DNA of 64,000 bases, from the NCBI RefSeq assembly GCF_021596505.1, contig NZ_PJIZ01000013.1, forward strand, positions 1-64,000, written 5' to 3'. The position numbers and the translations under genes are program-made. The notes under the pieces are model-generated. The model made no database searches, was not told where the DNA came from, and was given only the letters and a program-made list of their open reading frames with translations. How positions within the stretch are numbered: position 1 is the first letter of the stretch; every line of letters starts with the position of its first letter. This DNA comes from Nostoc sp. CMAA1605 (GTDB taxonomy: Bacteria; Cyanobacteriota; Cyanobacteriia; Cyanobacteriales; Nostocaceae). Positions 19,974 to 31,198 of the stretch are shown here, one piece after another.

Positions 19974-21089
19974 GTGGATGTTATCAGGGATAGGCTAACA
20001 GGGATGAATATTTCGCTGAATCAATTAATTAAGTGGTTAATTATAACTCTGTTATTTCCGCTAGTGTTTTTGAATATTTGGCTGGTTGGTAAATTTTTTC
20101 ACTATTTCCAGCCTTTAGTGACAATTTTGGTGTTGGCGGCTTTACTAGCATTTATTTTAAACTATCCTGTTTCCCTCCTTCAGCAAAGGGGAATGAAGCG
20201 TAACTATGCTGTGGGTTTAGTATTTTTTGCCACTTTACTAATATTAGTAGCTGTAGGGATTATCTTATTGCCCATCGCATTAGAACAGCTTAATGAGATA
20301 GTGAGAATGCTACCTCAATGGATAGACTCTACCCAAGCAAAAATCCAGAATTTAAATGCTTTATTTATTAGTGAAAGGCTGCATATTGATTTAAGTCAAA
20401 TTTTGACAAAAATCACTGATAAAATCCCAGATGAATTAGAATATCTTTCTGATAAGTTTGTCACTATAGTGATAGATACTATTGATAGTTTATCTGAGGC
20501 TTTAATTACAGTAGTTCTGGCTTTCTACTTCTTATTAGATGGGTCAAGGATTTGGGATAGTATTTGGCATAAATTACCTGGAAATTCTATTAAAAAATTC
20601 GGGGATTCTATTCAAAAAAATCTGCAAAATTATTTACTGGGACAGGGGACTTTAGCTTTGTTGATAGGTACTTGTCAGACAATGATGTTTCTGGCTTTTC
20701 AAGTGCAGTTTGGGTTACTTTTTGGTTTAGGAATTGGTGTTTTTAGTTTGATTCCCTTCGGTGATATTGTCAGCCTGAGTGTGATTACTTTAGTGATTGT
20801 GTCTTATGATTTTTGGTTGGCTGTGAAGGTGTTAGTAGTAGCTATTATTATCGACCAAATCATTGACCAAGCGATCGCACCCCGTCTTTTAGGTAGTTTA
20901 ACGGGGGTAAAACCTGTGTGGGTGTTAATTTCCTTGCTTGTTGGTACTTATGTTGGGGGTTTGTTAGGCTTATTGGTGGCTGTACCTGCGGCGGGTTTAA
21001 TCAAAGATATTATTGATGGTTGGGATTCTCTGTCTAGTCAAAAAGAGGACAAGGGGCAGGGGGCAGGGGGCAAGGGAGAAACCCTATAA
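19974..21089 (+). CDS. AI-2E family transporter (PerM-like)
   Basis: Polytopic protein with LVTILVLAALLAFILNYPV...FFATLLI...FGLGIGVFSLIPFGDIVSL...IIIDQIIDQAIAPRLLGSLTGVKPVWVLISLLVG. Confidence 0.88.
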   Translation: MDVIRDRLTGMNISLNQLIKWLIITLLFPLVFLNIWLVGKFFHYFQPLVTILVLAALLAFILNYPVSLLQQRGMKRNYAVGLVFFATLLILVAVGIILLPIALEQLNEIVRMLPQWIDSTQAKIQNLNALFISERLHIDLSQILTKITDKIPDELEYLSDKFVTIVIDTIDSLSEALITVVLAFYFLLDGSRIWDSIWHKLPGNSIKKFGDSIQKNLQNYLLGQGTLALLIGTCQTMMFLAFQVQFGLLFGLGIGVFSLIPFGDIVSLSVITLVIVSYDFWLAVKVLVVAIIIDQIIDQAIAPRLLGSLTGVKPVWVLISLLVGTYVGGLLGLLVAVPAAGLIKDIIDGWDSLSSQKEDKGQGAGGKGETL

Positions 21090-21374
21090 ATAAATTGAGG
21101 ATCATGCTTCTGAAGAAATAGGGGTGTAGGGAATTCCAAATCGAAGACACTTGGAGTCAGAGATTTAACATGATGATTACGCATTTTCGTCATTTAGTGA
21201 GAAATATGAACTCAAACTTAGTGTTGGTGAGGGTTTTATTACTTAAGAAATTTCACTTAGTTGTCAAATCGTCATAAAAATTATGCAATTATTGCATTTA
21301 CCCGGATGCGTTTATTCCGAGAAGATGGCATCCTCTATAGTTAGGAATAGAGTTGATGGCATACATCATCAGTA

Positions 21375-21397
21375 CCCCGGCGTTAGCTGGGGTCTTT
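21375..21397 (+). terminator. Rho-independent terminator-like hairpin
   Basis: CCCCGGCgttaGCTGGGG followed by tcttttt. Confidence 0.65.
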
Positions 21398-21404
21398 TTA
21401 TGGG

Positions 21405-22580
21405 CTAATTTTTAGTCGCCATTCCCCAGTTATTCATAAAACGACGGTCAATTTTATCTTTCCACCACCAGATTAGTTGATGCGGTGGTAGAGTTAAACA
21501 ACCTTTGGTGGCGATCGCTCTTTTGTCTCCCGTACCTATTAAACTGAGATATTGTTGCTGCGGTTTGTAGGGTTGGAGTGGTTGACCCAATAGCATACGT
21601 CGCAAGTTTTCAAATAATGGCTTCCCCTGTCGCACAGCAAACACCCCCGCTTTCGGACGGGGATGATCCTTCATTGTCGCAATATCACCGGCTGCAAACA
21701 CCTCTGGATGGCTGAGAGATTGCAATGTATCTTTCACTAAAATAAAGCCATGTTCATCGGTGGTTAATCCTGTGGATTTTAGCCACTGGGGTGCGGATGC
21801 TTGTGTTACCCAAAAGACTTTTTCAAATTCTAACTCCAACCCAGACTCACACCTGACTACCAATGATGTTGTGTTTTTCAGGGATGGTGCAATTTGCAAT
21901 ACGGTTTCCCCTAGATGTAATTTCACACCACGCTCGATTAAAACCTGCTGTACTTGATATTGTACAGATGGGTGATGCTGTGGCATGAGTTGAGGATGAC
22001 GTTGCAATAAATGGATGGCTAAATTTTGCTGCGGTTGTTGCGGTTGTTGTAGAATGCGCTGCAAATGTGCTTGCATAGATAAAGCTAATTCCACACCACC
22101 AGCACCACCACCAACAATCCCTATGGTAATTGCTTGTTGGGGATTTTGAGAGACATCTACTAATAATTGATACCAATTTTCTAATAATTTACCTACTGGT
22201 TTAGCTGGAGTTGCGTATTTTGCTGCACCTGATACAGATATTGTGGCAGGTGTGCTGCCAATATCAATAGATAATAAATCAAAATTGACAGGCGGACGTT
22301 CAGCACAAATTACTTGGTGATTTTGTAAATCAATGTCTATGACTTGATCTAAATATAGTTGTGCTTGGGAAAAATCAGCTAATTTTTGTAAGTCAATGTA
22401 AAACTCATCGCGGCTATAAAAACCAGCAATATGTCCTGGTAACATTCCCGAATAGGGTGTAGTTGATGTGGGTGTAATTAAAGTCAAATTCACTCCTGCT
22501 AAGGGTTTTATTCCCCACAGCTTGAGGACAATAGCATGACTATGACCACCACCAACTAATACTAAATTTTGGGCGCGCAT
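21405..22580 (-). CDS. FAD/NAD(P)-dependent oxidoreductase resembling the N-terminal domain of cyanobacterial SelD fusions
   Basis: LVLVGGGHSHAIVLKLWGIKPLAGVNLTLITPTSTTPYSGMLPGHIAGFYSRDE; IGIVGGGAGGVELALSMQAHL; VFAAGDIATM. Confidence 0.8.
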   Translation of the reverse strand: MRAQNLVLVGGGHSHAIVLKLWGIKPLAGVNLTLITPTSTTPYSGMLPGHIAGFYSRDEFYIDLQKLADFSQAQLYLDQVIDIDLQNHQVICAERPPVNFDLLSIDIGSTPATISVSGAAKYATPAKPVGKLLENWYQLLVDVSQNPQQAITIGIVGGGAGGVELALSMQAHLQRILQQPQQPQQNLAIHLLQRHPQLMPQHHPSVQYQVQQVLIERGVKLHLGETVLQIAPSLKNTTSLVVRCESGLELEFEKVFWVTQASAPQWLKSTGLTTDEHGFILVKDTLQSLSHPEVFAAGDIATMKDHPRPKAGVFAVRQGKPLFENLRRMLLGQPLQPYKPQQQYLSLIGTGDKRAIATKGCLTLPPHQLIWWWKDKIDRRFMNNWGMATKN

Positions 22581-22909
22581 CGTAAATTATTAGGAATTTA
22601 ATATTTTTTTCTTAAAATTATGGCTGTATTATATATAACTTTATTTAATTTAGCTAAGAATATCAATTAATACATTTTTTATTGATGGAAGATAATTTTT
22701 CCGGCAAATTCATGATTTACTGCTAAATATCCAAGAATCAATCTAGTTATTACGTATCAATCATAACTGGAAATCACGAATTACAGCAGTTACATTTTAC
22801 ATACATATAACGAATTAGTGATTTTTATATTGGTGAGACTGCATATAATCGTTATATCTACCACTACTCAAATTCTTCTAATATAGAGAAAATAACACGA
22901 TATCCTTTT

Positions 22910-23638
22910 TTGATAAATGTATTAATGATGTTGAACATAATTATTGATTTTTATCATCAATCCACCAAGACAATTATCCATAATCAATTGTCTATATTAA
23001 ACATCATTCAAAATATAGATTTTCCACAAAATATTTCTCCTGATGTAATTAGACAAAAGTGCCATTTAGTGACTCAGTATTGGCAACAGCAAAAAACTGT
23101 AGAATTTCTAGCAACCATCACTCAATTAGAAAACTTAGCGCGAAATTATTCGCAATATTCGTGGTTAATTCTGGAGTTTCTCAGTGATTTTGTGCGACAG
23201 CATACAAAAATAAATCCTAGCTCTACACATCAAATTAGGGCAGAAATTCAGGCAATTTTAACCGTAATTACTCAAATCCATCGCCAACCAGAGACAGAGA
23301 ATGCACAGCTAGATTTAAGTCACACAGATTTGCGTGGTGCAAATCTTCAAAAAGCTAACTTAGAGTGGGCAAATTTATATCATGTAAATTTGGCTGGTGC
23401 AAACTTAAGTCAAGCAAATCTCTCTGGTGCTATCTTGAGTGCAGCTAACCTAAGCGGTGCAAATCTCGCCAATGCAAACCTTTCGGGTGCAATTTTGAGT
23501 GCAGCCAACTTCAGTCAAGCTAATCTTACTAGTGCTAATTTATATCAGGCAAATCTCTATCTTGCCAATTTACAGCAGGCAAATTTGGATGAAACCATTC
23601 TAGATAAAGCAAATCTGCGGGAAGCAAAATTTACGTAA
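22910..23638 (+). CDS. Pentapeptide repeat protein (short form)
   Basis: Tandem A(N/D)LxxANL repeats: [32 protein letters not shown]... Confidence 0.88.
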   Translation: MINVLMMLNIIIDFYHQSTKTIIHNQLSILNIIQNIDFPQNISPDVIRQKCHLVTQYWQQQKTVEFLATITQLENLARNYSQYSWLILEFLSDFVRQHTKINPSSTHQIRAEIQAILTVITQIHRQPETENAQLDLSHTDLRGANLQKANLEWANLYHVNLAGANLSQANLSGAILSAANLSGANLANANLSGAILSAANFSQANLTSANLYQANLYLANLQQANLDETILDKANLREAKFT

Positions 23639-23794
23639 GAGAAAAACACTAAGTATAATAATTAAGCGAATAGAATTTCTCTGGCAAATTACATAAATAT
23701 TCTCACATAGCAATTTTTGCCGTAATCATCGCCTCAGTAAATTCTTATGTTATGATGATGGGAATATCTAACTATTATTCAGTAATAATTCTGT

Positions 23795-25258
23795 GTGGTG
23801 AGAAATATTACTAATATATCTGCCAATAAAACGGCTAAACCTTGGCAATGGTTAATTGGTACAGTAATTATATTTGTTTCCTGTGTCGTTTTGATTTCAT
23901 GGTTGTTTGCGACACCTGATAACTTATCGATTCAAGAACAACTACAGTACAGAAATCAGGCATTAACTACAACCGCGATCGCCTTTTTGGGATTGGGTTT
24001 AACTATCCACGCCTACTATACCGTAAAACGCATAGATGCTATACAAAAAAGTGCGATCGCGGCGGAAAAAAATCTAGAGATTAGTTTGCAAAATGTCAAA
24101 CTATCGCAAGATAGATTAATTTCAGAACGCTTAATGTCAGCTATTGCCCAACTAGGACATGAGAAAATAGCTACTCGCACCAGTGCCATTTATGTCCTAG
24201 AAAAAATTGCCCAAGATTTTCCTCAAGAACATTGGACAATTATGGAAATTCTCACAGCATTTGTGCGAGAAAATGCTGATTTAGATGCAGAACACCACAA
24301 AGAAGAAAATACAGCCACCTCTTTAATTCAGCCCAAAAACCATGAAGATGATCAGCTAGAAGAATTTCCCAAACTGCGTCGAGATATTCAAGCCGCATTA
24401 ACTGTAATTGGTAGGCGTAATTCTCAACAGGATGATGCAGATAAAAAACTGGATTTGCGATTTACAGATTTAAAGCGTGCAGATTTATTAGGGACTGATT
24501 TACAAAGAGTAGACTTACGCGGAGCAGATTTAAGGGGAGCGGATTTGCACAGTTGTAATCTCAGTGATGCAAATCTGGAAAACGCCAAACTATCTGGCTG
24601 CTTTCTTTACGAAGCCAACTTAGTGAGAGCTAATTTACAAAGTGCAAATCTCCAAGGCGCAAACCTCAACCGTGCAGATTTGTATGGTGCGAATTTACGG
24701 GAAGCGAATCTCACAGAAGCTAGCCTGCGCGCAGCAAACTTACAAGGTGCTAATCTCTACAAAGCCAACTTACAACAAGCAACATTAAAAGTAGCAAATT
24801 TAACAGGTGCGAAATTATTTCTGGCTAACCTACAAGGGGCGAAGTTAGGGAAAGCTAATTTGTCTCATTGTGGGTTGATTGGAGCGAACTTGCAAGGGGC
24901 TAACCTCAATAGTGCAAATCTATGTGGCGCAAATTTAAATGCTGCTAAATTAACACAAACAGAAATTATCTTTGCTGACTTTACAGAAGCTAGTTTAACC
25001 GAAGCAGATTTATCTAAAGCCAATCTTATGGGAGCAAATCTGCAAAAAGCTAACCTTTACGAAGCTAACTTGAGCCAAGCCAGTCTAGTGGGAGCAAACT
25101 TAGCCGAAACTGACTTTTTTGATGTCAACCTAGCGGGGGCGATTCTGACAGGCGTGAAAAACCTGCTATCTCAACAACTTAGTTTAGCAATTGGCGATCG
25201 CACCACGAAACTACCAGATCACATCGAAATTCCCATACATTGGCGACAGTCTAGTTAA
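23795..25258 (+). CDS. Pentapeptide repeat membrane protein (likely GTG start)
   Basis: Two N-terminal TM helices, then long pentapeptide repeat array RADLLGTDLQRVDLRGADLRGADLHSCNL... Confidence 0.9.
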   Translation: MVRNITNISANKTAKPWQWLIGTVIIFVSCVVLISWLFATPDNLSIQEQLQYRNQALTTTAIAFLGLGLTIHAYYTVKRIDAIQKSAIAAEKNLEISLQNVKLSQDRLISERLMSAIAQLGHEKIATRTSAIYVLEKIAQDFPQEHWTIMEILTAFVRENADLDAEHHKEENTATSLIQPKNHEDDQLEEFPKLRRDIQAALTVIGRRNSQQDDADKKLDLRFTDLKRADLLGTDLQRVDLRGADLRGADLHSCNLSDANLENAKLSGCFLYEANLVRANLQSANLQGANLNRADLYGANLREANLTEASLRAANLQGANLYKANLQQATLKVANLTGAKLFLANLQGAKLGKANLSHCGLIGANLQGANLNSANLCGANLNAAKLTQTEIIFADFTEASLTEADLSKANLMGANLQKANLYEANLSQASLVGANLAETDFFDVNLAGAILTGVKNLLSQQLSLAIGDRTTKLPDHIEIPIHWRQSS

Positions 25259-25518
25259 AACTCCGCACTGTGTTCTTGATCCCAACACTTGTTATCTATC
25301 CAGTTGCGCCCAGTATTTTCACAGTCTAATTTAGTGTTAATCCAGGGAATTGAGGTAGGATAACTTGATTTCTCGACAGCACCACCATTAAAAATAAAAG
25401 ACTTAGCGACTAAAATACTAGCGGTTAAAACCGTAGCAGCACAAATTGTATAAATAAAAACTTTAGTAAACGTTTCTCCATCAAATTTACTTTCTTCGGT
25501 TTCTAGAGGATTAATCAT
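25255..25518 (-). CDS. Small single-TM hypothetical protein
   Basis: ORF with one TM and three Cys residues (CENTGRNWIDNKCWDQ). Confidence 0.5.
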   Translation of the reverse strand: MINPLETEESKFDGETFTKVFIYTICAATVLTASILVAKSFIFNGGAVEKSSYPTSIPWINTKLDCENTGRNWIDNKCWDQEHSAEF

Positions 25519-26045
25519 AATGATGACTCGACTTTTGTAGAGGGGGTTATTAATAATAATCAGTTGCTAGATATAATTAAATGCAAAGACCATCAACAAT
25601 CAATACAGTCAGGTTTACTCTCTTATCGCTAATTTTGTCAAAAAAATTGAAATTTTCTGTAATGTGATAACTATCTGCACCATAAAAAGGGATCAAATCT
25701 GTGTTTTAGTAAGTCTTGTAGCCGCACTTGAGTAGTCCCAGGTTTAGTTAACAACCATAAAAAACTTTAACCAAAAAAAAATAGCCAAAATAGTATCAAG
25801 AAACATTGCTAATCATTACTGTTTTGTTGCAATTACCAAGATAAGTATGAGATTACTATAGATTAAGTCTAGTATTTCTACTTAAGCAGATTTTTATTGT
25901 TTCTGTAAAAAAAATATTAAGTCAAGATAATGTCATGCCAAATTTTCGTAAATCGAGCTGAATCAAATTGAATTAAATAGAGTATTGGTCATTCTTAGCA
26001 GAATGAGTTAAGTTATTGCTAATTTCAATCCGCTTTTAAGTAATT

Positions 26046-26537
26046 GTGCTGTTAGTTCATCTGACTTCATCAAACAATCGTAATTCAGTCTTACGTTCTG
26101 GGATCAAGCCAAGATTTTACCGACAGGAATATCCTAAAGGTGTATTTGCTATGCCGATAATTCCTGATTTCTACATTTCTCATCAATGGTTAAGGGAACT
26201 CAAGCGTTCTGGACAACGGAATATTTGTGGTGTTTATTTTCGCATTCCTGATGAACAGGAAGTTTATGTCGGACATTATAATCGTCAGCACTTACATACA
26301 ACTGTTGCAGAAGCAGCCGGAATGATTATGGAGGCGAAGAATTCCCAAGGTTATGAAGTCTTCATTCCCCGTAAAATCGCCGCCGATGAGATTAAGCATA
26401 TTAAAGCTTTACCGCAAGTCTTAGGCTGGCGATATTATCCAGAAGCACATGGAAAGAAACCCTGTGGATGTCCTGTCTGTTTATTGAAGGGGGAAATCAA
26501 ATCGCGGAAAATTCGCCAAGCTTGGGAGGAGGGATAG
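26046..26537 (+). CDS. Conserved hypothetical protein, possible ADP-ribosyltransferase-like fold with C-terminal Cys motif
   Basis: MLLVHLTSSNNRNSVLRSGIKPRFYRQEYPKGVFAMPIIPDFY...EVFIPRKI...KKPCGCPVCLLKGEIKSRKI. Confidence 0.6.
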   Translation: MLLVHLTSSNNRNSVLRSGIKPRFYRQEYPKGVFAMPIIPDFYISHQWLRELKRSGQRNICGVYFRIPDEQEVYVGHYNRQHLHTTVAEAAGMIMEAKNSQGYEVFIPRKIAADEIKHIKALPQVLGWRYYPEAHGKKPCGCPVCLLKGEIKSRKIRQAWEEG

Positions 26538-26694
26538 TTATTAGTTATTAGTCATTAGTCATTAGACCTCTTGCACGAATAATTGAACACTCCGAATACA
26601 TAAATTCAAGAGTTATCTTTCTGCGTTCTTCTTTGCGTCTTTGCGCCTTTGCGTGAGCTTTTCAAGAATATTGTCGGCAACACCAAAGTATTTA

Positions 26695-27276
26695 TCATTG
26701 TTGAGTGGGTTGTGGGAAAAGTTTCTCCATCAATTGTAAATGCGCTTCTATCAAGGGCATATTTTTAACTGCAAAAGCTTTCAAATCTTGATCTTCACCT
26801 AGTTGCAACAGACGACTACTAAAGATTAAATTTTCCATGTGTGCATTAATACCAGCTTCATTAATGTACGCCTGATCAAAATTTTCGCCGGATAATTTAG
26901 ATAACTGCTCAATTAAGGCTTGATACTTAACTCCTACATTGCTAGGTGGAGTGATTCCTTTTTGAGTGAGCAATTGCATTAATTCTTGATTTGCAGGTGT
27001 ATGGTCTTTGATCATTTGCTGGGCATACTCTTTCACATTATTATTCTGAGACTTTTGTAATGCTAATTTAGCCATTTCAATTTCTGCCATTCCAGCTTGA
27101 GCAGCAGTCGTGGCGTACCATCTATCAAGTTGAGTTAGTTGGCTAGTTGCAGGAAGAGAATTTTGGCTGATATTGGTAGCGGTTGCTTGCGGACTGATTT
27201 GTAAATTACTAGTGATGGCGATCGCAGCACTTAATCCTATAATACTAATCAGATTGGTCGTTTTTTGTAAAAGCAT
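26695..27276 (-). CDS. DUF4142 domain-containing secreted protein
   Basis: DRWYATTAAQAGMAEIEMAKLALQKSQNNNVKEYAQQMIKDHTPANQELMQL. Confidence 0.88.
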   Translation of the reverse strand: MLLQKTTNLISIIGLSAAIAITSNLQISPQATATNISQNSLPATSQLTQLDRWYATTAAQAGMAEIEMAKLALQKSQNNNVKEYAQQMIKDHTPANQELMQLLTQKGITPPSNVGVKYQALIEQLSKLSGENFDQAYINEAGINAHMENLIFSSRLLQLGEDQDLKAFAVKNMPLIEAHLQLMEKLFPQPTQQ

Positions 27277-27280
27277 AATC

Positions 27281-27883
27281 TCAACTATCAGTATTTTCTA
27301 AACCCTGTTCTAAAATCTCTGATGGTAATAAACCTGGACGGTGAGCATTATCAGGAACACCGTGAGGATTAAATACTCCTTTGGGTAAATAAACTAACTC
27401 TCTTAATGGTGTCACCATTGGGTCATTAGTCACTTTGTAAGGTAGTCTACCTAAAGCTACATTGTCATAATTTAATTCGTGGCGGTCATATGTACAAATA
27501 TCGTATTCTTCAGTAAAAGATATACAATTTGTTGGGCAGTATTCTACACAATTACCGCAAAAAATACAGACTCCAAAATCAATGCTGTAGTGGTTGAGTT
27601 TTTTCTTTTTATTGGCTTGATCAAATTCCCAATCTACTACAGGTAAGTTAATCGGACATACCCTTACACAGACTTCACAAGAAATACATTTATCAAATTC
27701 AAAATGAATTCTGCCCCGAAAACGCTCCGATGGGATAAGTTTTTCATAAGGATACTGCACAGTAATTGGACGACGCTTCATGTGGTCAAATGTGACCGCT
27801 AGTCCCTGTCCTATATATTGACCAGCTTGCAAAGAACTTTGGACATAATCACCAACTTGTTGCAAAAATTTAAACATGGTCAA
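27281..27883 (-). CDS. ndhI: NAD(P)H-quinone oxidoreductase subunit I (2x[4Fe-4S])
   Basis: [23 protein letters not shown] and [46 protein letters not shown]. Confidence 0.92.
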   Translation of the reverse strand: MTMFKFLQQVGDYVQSSLQAGQYIGQGLAVTFDHMKRRPITVQYPYEKLIPSERFRGRIHFEFDKCISCEVCVRVCPINLPVVDWEFDQANKKKKLNHYSIDFGVCIFCGNCVEYCPTNCISFTEEYDICTYDRHELNYDNVALGRLPYKVTNDPMVTPLRELVYLPKGVFNPHGVPDNAHRPGLLPSEILEQGLENTDS

Positions 27884-28133
27884 TTACTCTTACCCAACAC
27901 TTTTATTCAGTAAGTTAATTATCTTGAATGTCTTTAAACTCTATCAAACGAGATGAATAGAGGTTAAGTTAATTATAGGTTTTTATGTATTTTAAACTAC
28001 TAATTTTGTTAATATTACTCGATAATAGAGCCACAATAGATAATAAATTAATCTAACTCTCAGGGATGATGTAGACAGCAACTATTTTTTAAAAAAATAG
28101 CAGTATTCTTACCTCAAATTTTCATCTAAATCT

Positions 28134-28349
28134 ATGAAAGCCAAAGATAAATCTACAATTGGGAAAGCAGCATCATTGCAGGCACAAAATACATCTAACC
28201 AAACTATAAATAATCGCGATATGCCAGCCCAAGCAGAAAATACATCAATAAATGATAGTTTCGCTATCTTGCTACGTGGGTTTTTGATTTTGGTGTTTAT
28301 AGCTATTTTGTTTGTGGCTGCTATTTACTACGGCATTATCAATCCTTAA
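28134..28349 (+). CDS. Small single-TM hypothetical protein
   Basis: 71 aa with hydrophilic N-terminus and C-terminal TM (LLRGFLILVFIAILFVAAIYYGIINP). Confidence 0.5.
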   Translation: MKAKDKSTIGKAASLQAQNTSNQTINNRDMPAQAENTSINDSFAILLRGFLILVFIAILFVAAIYYGIINP

Positions 28350-28707
28350 AATCAAACATTAATTGGCTGAAAGACATTATTTTTTTGGAAAAACACCTAT
28401 CATTTCTAAAATTTAGCGAAATATGATGTGTAAGCATAAAGCTGATAAAAAGATGTTGATTTTTAGATTTAAACTCCAGTACACAATTATTTAATACTAA
28501 TCTCTTCCTCTAGTGTGATGGAAGTAGTAGTGGATTTTTTTAATACTCCTATCAAGACTAATTACATCACATTGCCTAGAAAATATAGGTCTTAAATTAG
28601 CCCGATGTATATCCATAAATACTAAGTTTGCTATCAAAATTGTCGAAAATTACTAGGACATTAACAATAGCAACTTGGTTTAGTACAGAAGGATGTGATC
28701 AACATAC

Positions 28708-30936
28708 ATGGCAGTAAAATATCCTAAATTTAGCCAGGATCTGGCTCAAGATCCAACGACGCGGCGTATTTGGTACGCAATGGCTCAAGGTAATGACTTT
28801 GAAAGCCATGACGGGATGACAGAGGAAAATTTATATCAAAAAATCTTCGCTACTCACTTTGGTCATGTAGCGATTATTTTCCTCTGGGCTTCTAGTTTAT
28901 TGTTTCACGTAGCTTGGCAAGGTAACTTTGAACGCTGGATTCAAGACCCCTTACATATTCGTCCCATCGCCCATGCGATTTGGGACCCGCACTTTGGTAA
29001 ACCAGCTGTAGAAGCTTTTAGCCAAGGCGGTGCTAACTATCCAGTGAACATTGCTTACTCTGGTGTTTACCATTGGTGGTACACCATTGGGATGCGAACC
29101 AATAATGATTTGTACATTGGTTCGGTGTTCCTGTTGTTATTGGCGGCGTTATTTCTCTTTGCTGGTTGGTTGCATTTACAACCCAACTTCCACCCTAGTT
29201 TGACTTGGTTTAAAAGTGCTGAACCTCGGTTAAATCACCATTTGGCGGGTTTATTTGGTGTTAGTTCTCTAGCTTGGGCTGGTCACTTAATTCACGTCGC
29301 CATTCCTGAATCCCGTGGGGTTCATGTGGGGTGGAATAACTTCTTAACAACCTTACCTCACCCAGCCGGGTTAACACCGTTCTGGACTGGTAATTGGGGT
29401 GTGTATGCTCAAAATGCTGATACAGCAGGACATATCTTCGGTACGTCTCAAGGTGCGGGAACAGCGATTTTAACGTTTTTGGGTGGCTTCCATCCCCAAA
29501 CGCAATCTCTGTGGTTGACTGATATGGCACATCACCATTTAGCGATCGCAGTTATTTTCATTATCGCCGGTCATATGTACCGCACTAACTTCGGTATCGG
29601 TCACAGCATCAAAGAAATGCTCAATGCGAGAAATTTCTTTGGTATCCGCACCGAAGGGCAATTTAACCTCCCCCATCAAGGACTTTACGACACCTACAAT
29701 AACTCTCTGCACTTCCAGTTAAGTATTCACTTAGCAGCTTTGGGAACAGCCGCTTCCTTAGTAGCCCAGCATATGTACTCCTTACCGCCTTACGCTTTCA
29801 TAGCCAAGGACTACACCACCCAAGCGGCGTTATATACCCACCATCAATATATTGCTGGTTTCTTGATGATTGGGGCTTTTGCCCACGCTGGGATATTTTG
29901 GGTGCGGGACTACGACCCCGACCAAAATAAGGGTAATGTATTAGACCGTGTTCTCCAACACAAAGAAGCGATTATCTCCCACTTAAGTTGGGTGTCGTTA
30001 TTCCTGGGTTTCCATACACTGGGGTTATACGTTCACAACGATGTGGTAGTTGCCTTCGGGACACCAGAAAAGCAGATTTTAATTGAGCCGGTATTTGCTC
30101 AATTTATCCAAGCTGCCCACGGTAAACTACTGTATGGCATGGATGCACTATTATCCAATCCTGATAGTATTGCCTTTACAGCCTATCCCAATCATGGGAA
30201 CGTCTGGCTACCAGGGTGGTTAGATGCAATTAACTCTGGGACTAACTCCCTATTCTTAACTATTGGCCCCGGAGATTTCCTAGTCCACCATGCGATCGCA
30301 CTTGGTCTACATACCACTACACTAATCTGTGTGAAAGGTGCATTAGATGCCCGTGGTAGTAAACTCATGCCCGATAAAAAAGACTTCGGCTTCACCTTCC
30401 CCTGTGATGGCCCTGGTCGTGGTGGTACTTGTCAAACCTCCTCTTGGGAACAAACCTTCTATCTTGCCTTTTTCTGGATGTTGAACCTCTTAGGCTGGGT
30501 GACATTTTACTGGCATTGGAAGCATTTAGGTATTTGGCAAGGTAACGTTGCCCAATTTAATGAAAACTCTACCTACCTCATGGGTTGGTTTAGAGATTAT
30601 CTCTGGGCGAACTCTGCACAATTAATTAACGGCTATAACCCTTACGGTACAAGTAATTTATCTGTGTGGGCGTGGATGTTCCTCTTCGGACATCTAGTTT
30701 GGGCGACCGGTTTCATGTTCTTAATTAGCTGGCGTGGTTACTGGCAAGAATTAATTGAAACCCTAGTTTGGGCGCACGAACGCACACCATTAGCCAACTT
30801 AGTCCGTTGGAAGGATAAGCCTGTAGCGTTATCTATCGTCCAAGGTTGGTTAGTTGGTTTGGCACATTTCACCGTCGGTTATGTCTTGATCTATGCGGCA
30901 TTCCTCATAGCTTCAACTGCCGGTAAATTCGGATAA
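28708..30936 (+). CDS. psaB: Photosystem I P700 apoprotein A2 paralogue (PsaB), not preceded by psaA
   Basis: Full-length 742 aa with [30 protein letters not shown] (Fx cysteines) throughout PsaB-like sequence. Confidence 0.93.
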   Translation: MAVKYPKFSQDLAQDPTTRRIWYAMAQGNDFESHDGMTEENLYQKIFATHFGHVAIIFLWASSLLFHVAWQGNFERWIQDPLHIRPIAHAIWDPHFGKPAVEAFSQGGANYPVNIAYSGVYHWWYTIGMRTNNDLYIGSVFLLLLAALFLFAGWLHLQPNFHPSLTWFKSAEPRLNHHLAGLFGVSSLAWAGHLIHVAIPESRGVHVGWNNFLTTLPHPAGLTPFWTGNWGVYAQNADTAGHIFGTSQGAGTAILTFLGGFHPQTQSLWLTDMAHHHLAIAVIFIIAGHMYRTNFGIGHSIKEMLNARNFFGIRTEGQFNLPHQGLYDTYNNSLHFQLSIHLAALGTAASLVAQHMYSLPPYAFIAKDYTTQAALYTHHQYIAGFLMIGAFAHAGIFWVRDYDPDQNKGNVLDRVLQHKEAIISHLSWVSLFLGFHTLGLYVHNDVVVAFGTPEKQILIEPVFAQFIQAAHGKLLYGMDALLSNPDSIAFTAYPNHGNVWLPGWLDAINSGTNSLFLTIGPGDFLVHHAIALGLHTTTLICVKGALDARGSKLMPDKKDFGFTFPCDGPGRGGTCQTSSWEQTFYLAFFWMLNLLGWVTFYWHWKHLGIWQGNVAQFNENSTYLMGWFRDYLWANSAQLINGYNPYGTSNLSVWAWMFLFGHLVWATGFMFLISWRGYWQELIETLVWAHERTPLANLVRWKDKPVALSIVQGWLVGLAHFTVGYVLIYAAFLIASTAGKFG

Positions 30937-30942
30937 AACCAA

Positions 30943-30984
30943 TTCGCAATTCGCAATTCGCAATTCGCAATTCGCAATTCGCAA
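30943..30984. repeat. STRR heptamer CGCAATT
   Basis: attcgcaattcgcaattcgcaattcgcaattcgcaat. Confidence 0.85.
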
Positions 30985-30995
30985 TGGACTAACGT

Positions 30996-31055
30996 CCCGC
31001 TTCTCTACGAGACGCTACCGCGTAGCTTGCTTCCCCGGAGGGGTACGCTAACGCA
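30996..31055. repeat. Palindromic dispersed-repeat-like sequence
   Basis: cgcttctctacgagacgctaccgcgtagcttgcttccccggaggggtacgctaacg; related tract at ~51940-52000. Confidence 0.55.
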
Positions 31056-31198
31056 ATTAATTCAGCTACACACCAAGGGTGTTAGCGGAACGTTGCGAAG
31101 TACGGTTTTAAACCTAACTGTTTCCAAGAAAGTTTCAAATTTCCTCTGATTATTTGCCATCATCCCCCTTTATTGCTATCAAAGGGGGATTTTATTTG

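Noticed and set aside
29261-30395. Antisense ORFs within psaB
   Set aside because: Shadow ORFs opposite a strongly conserved gene.
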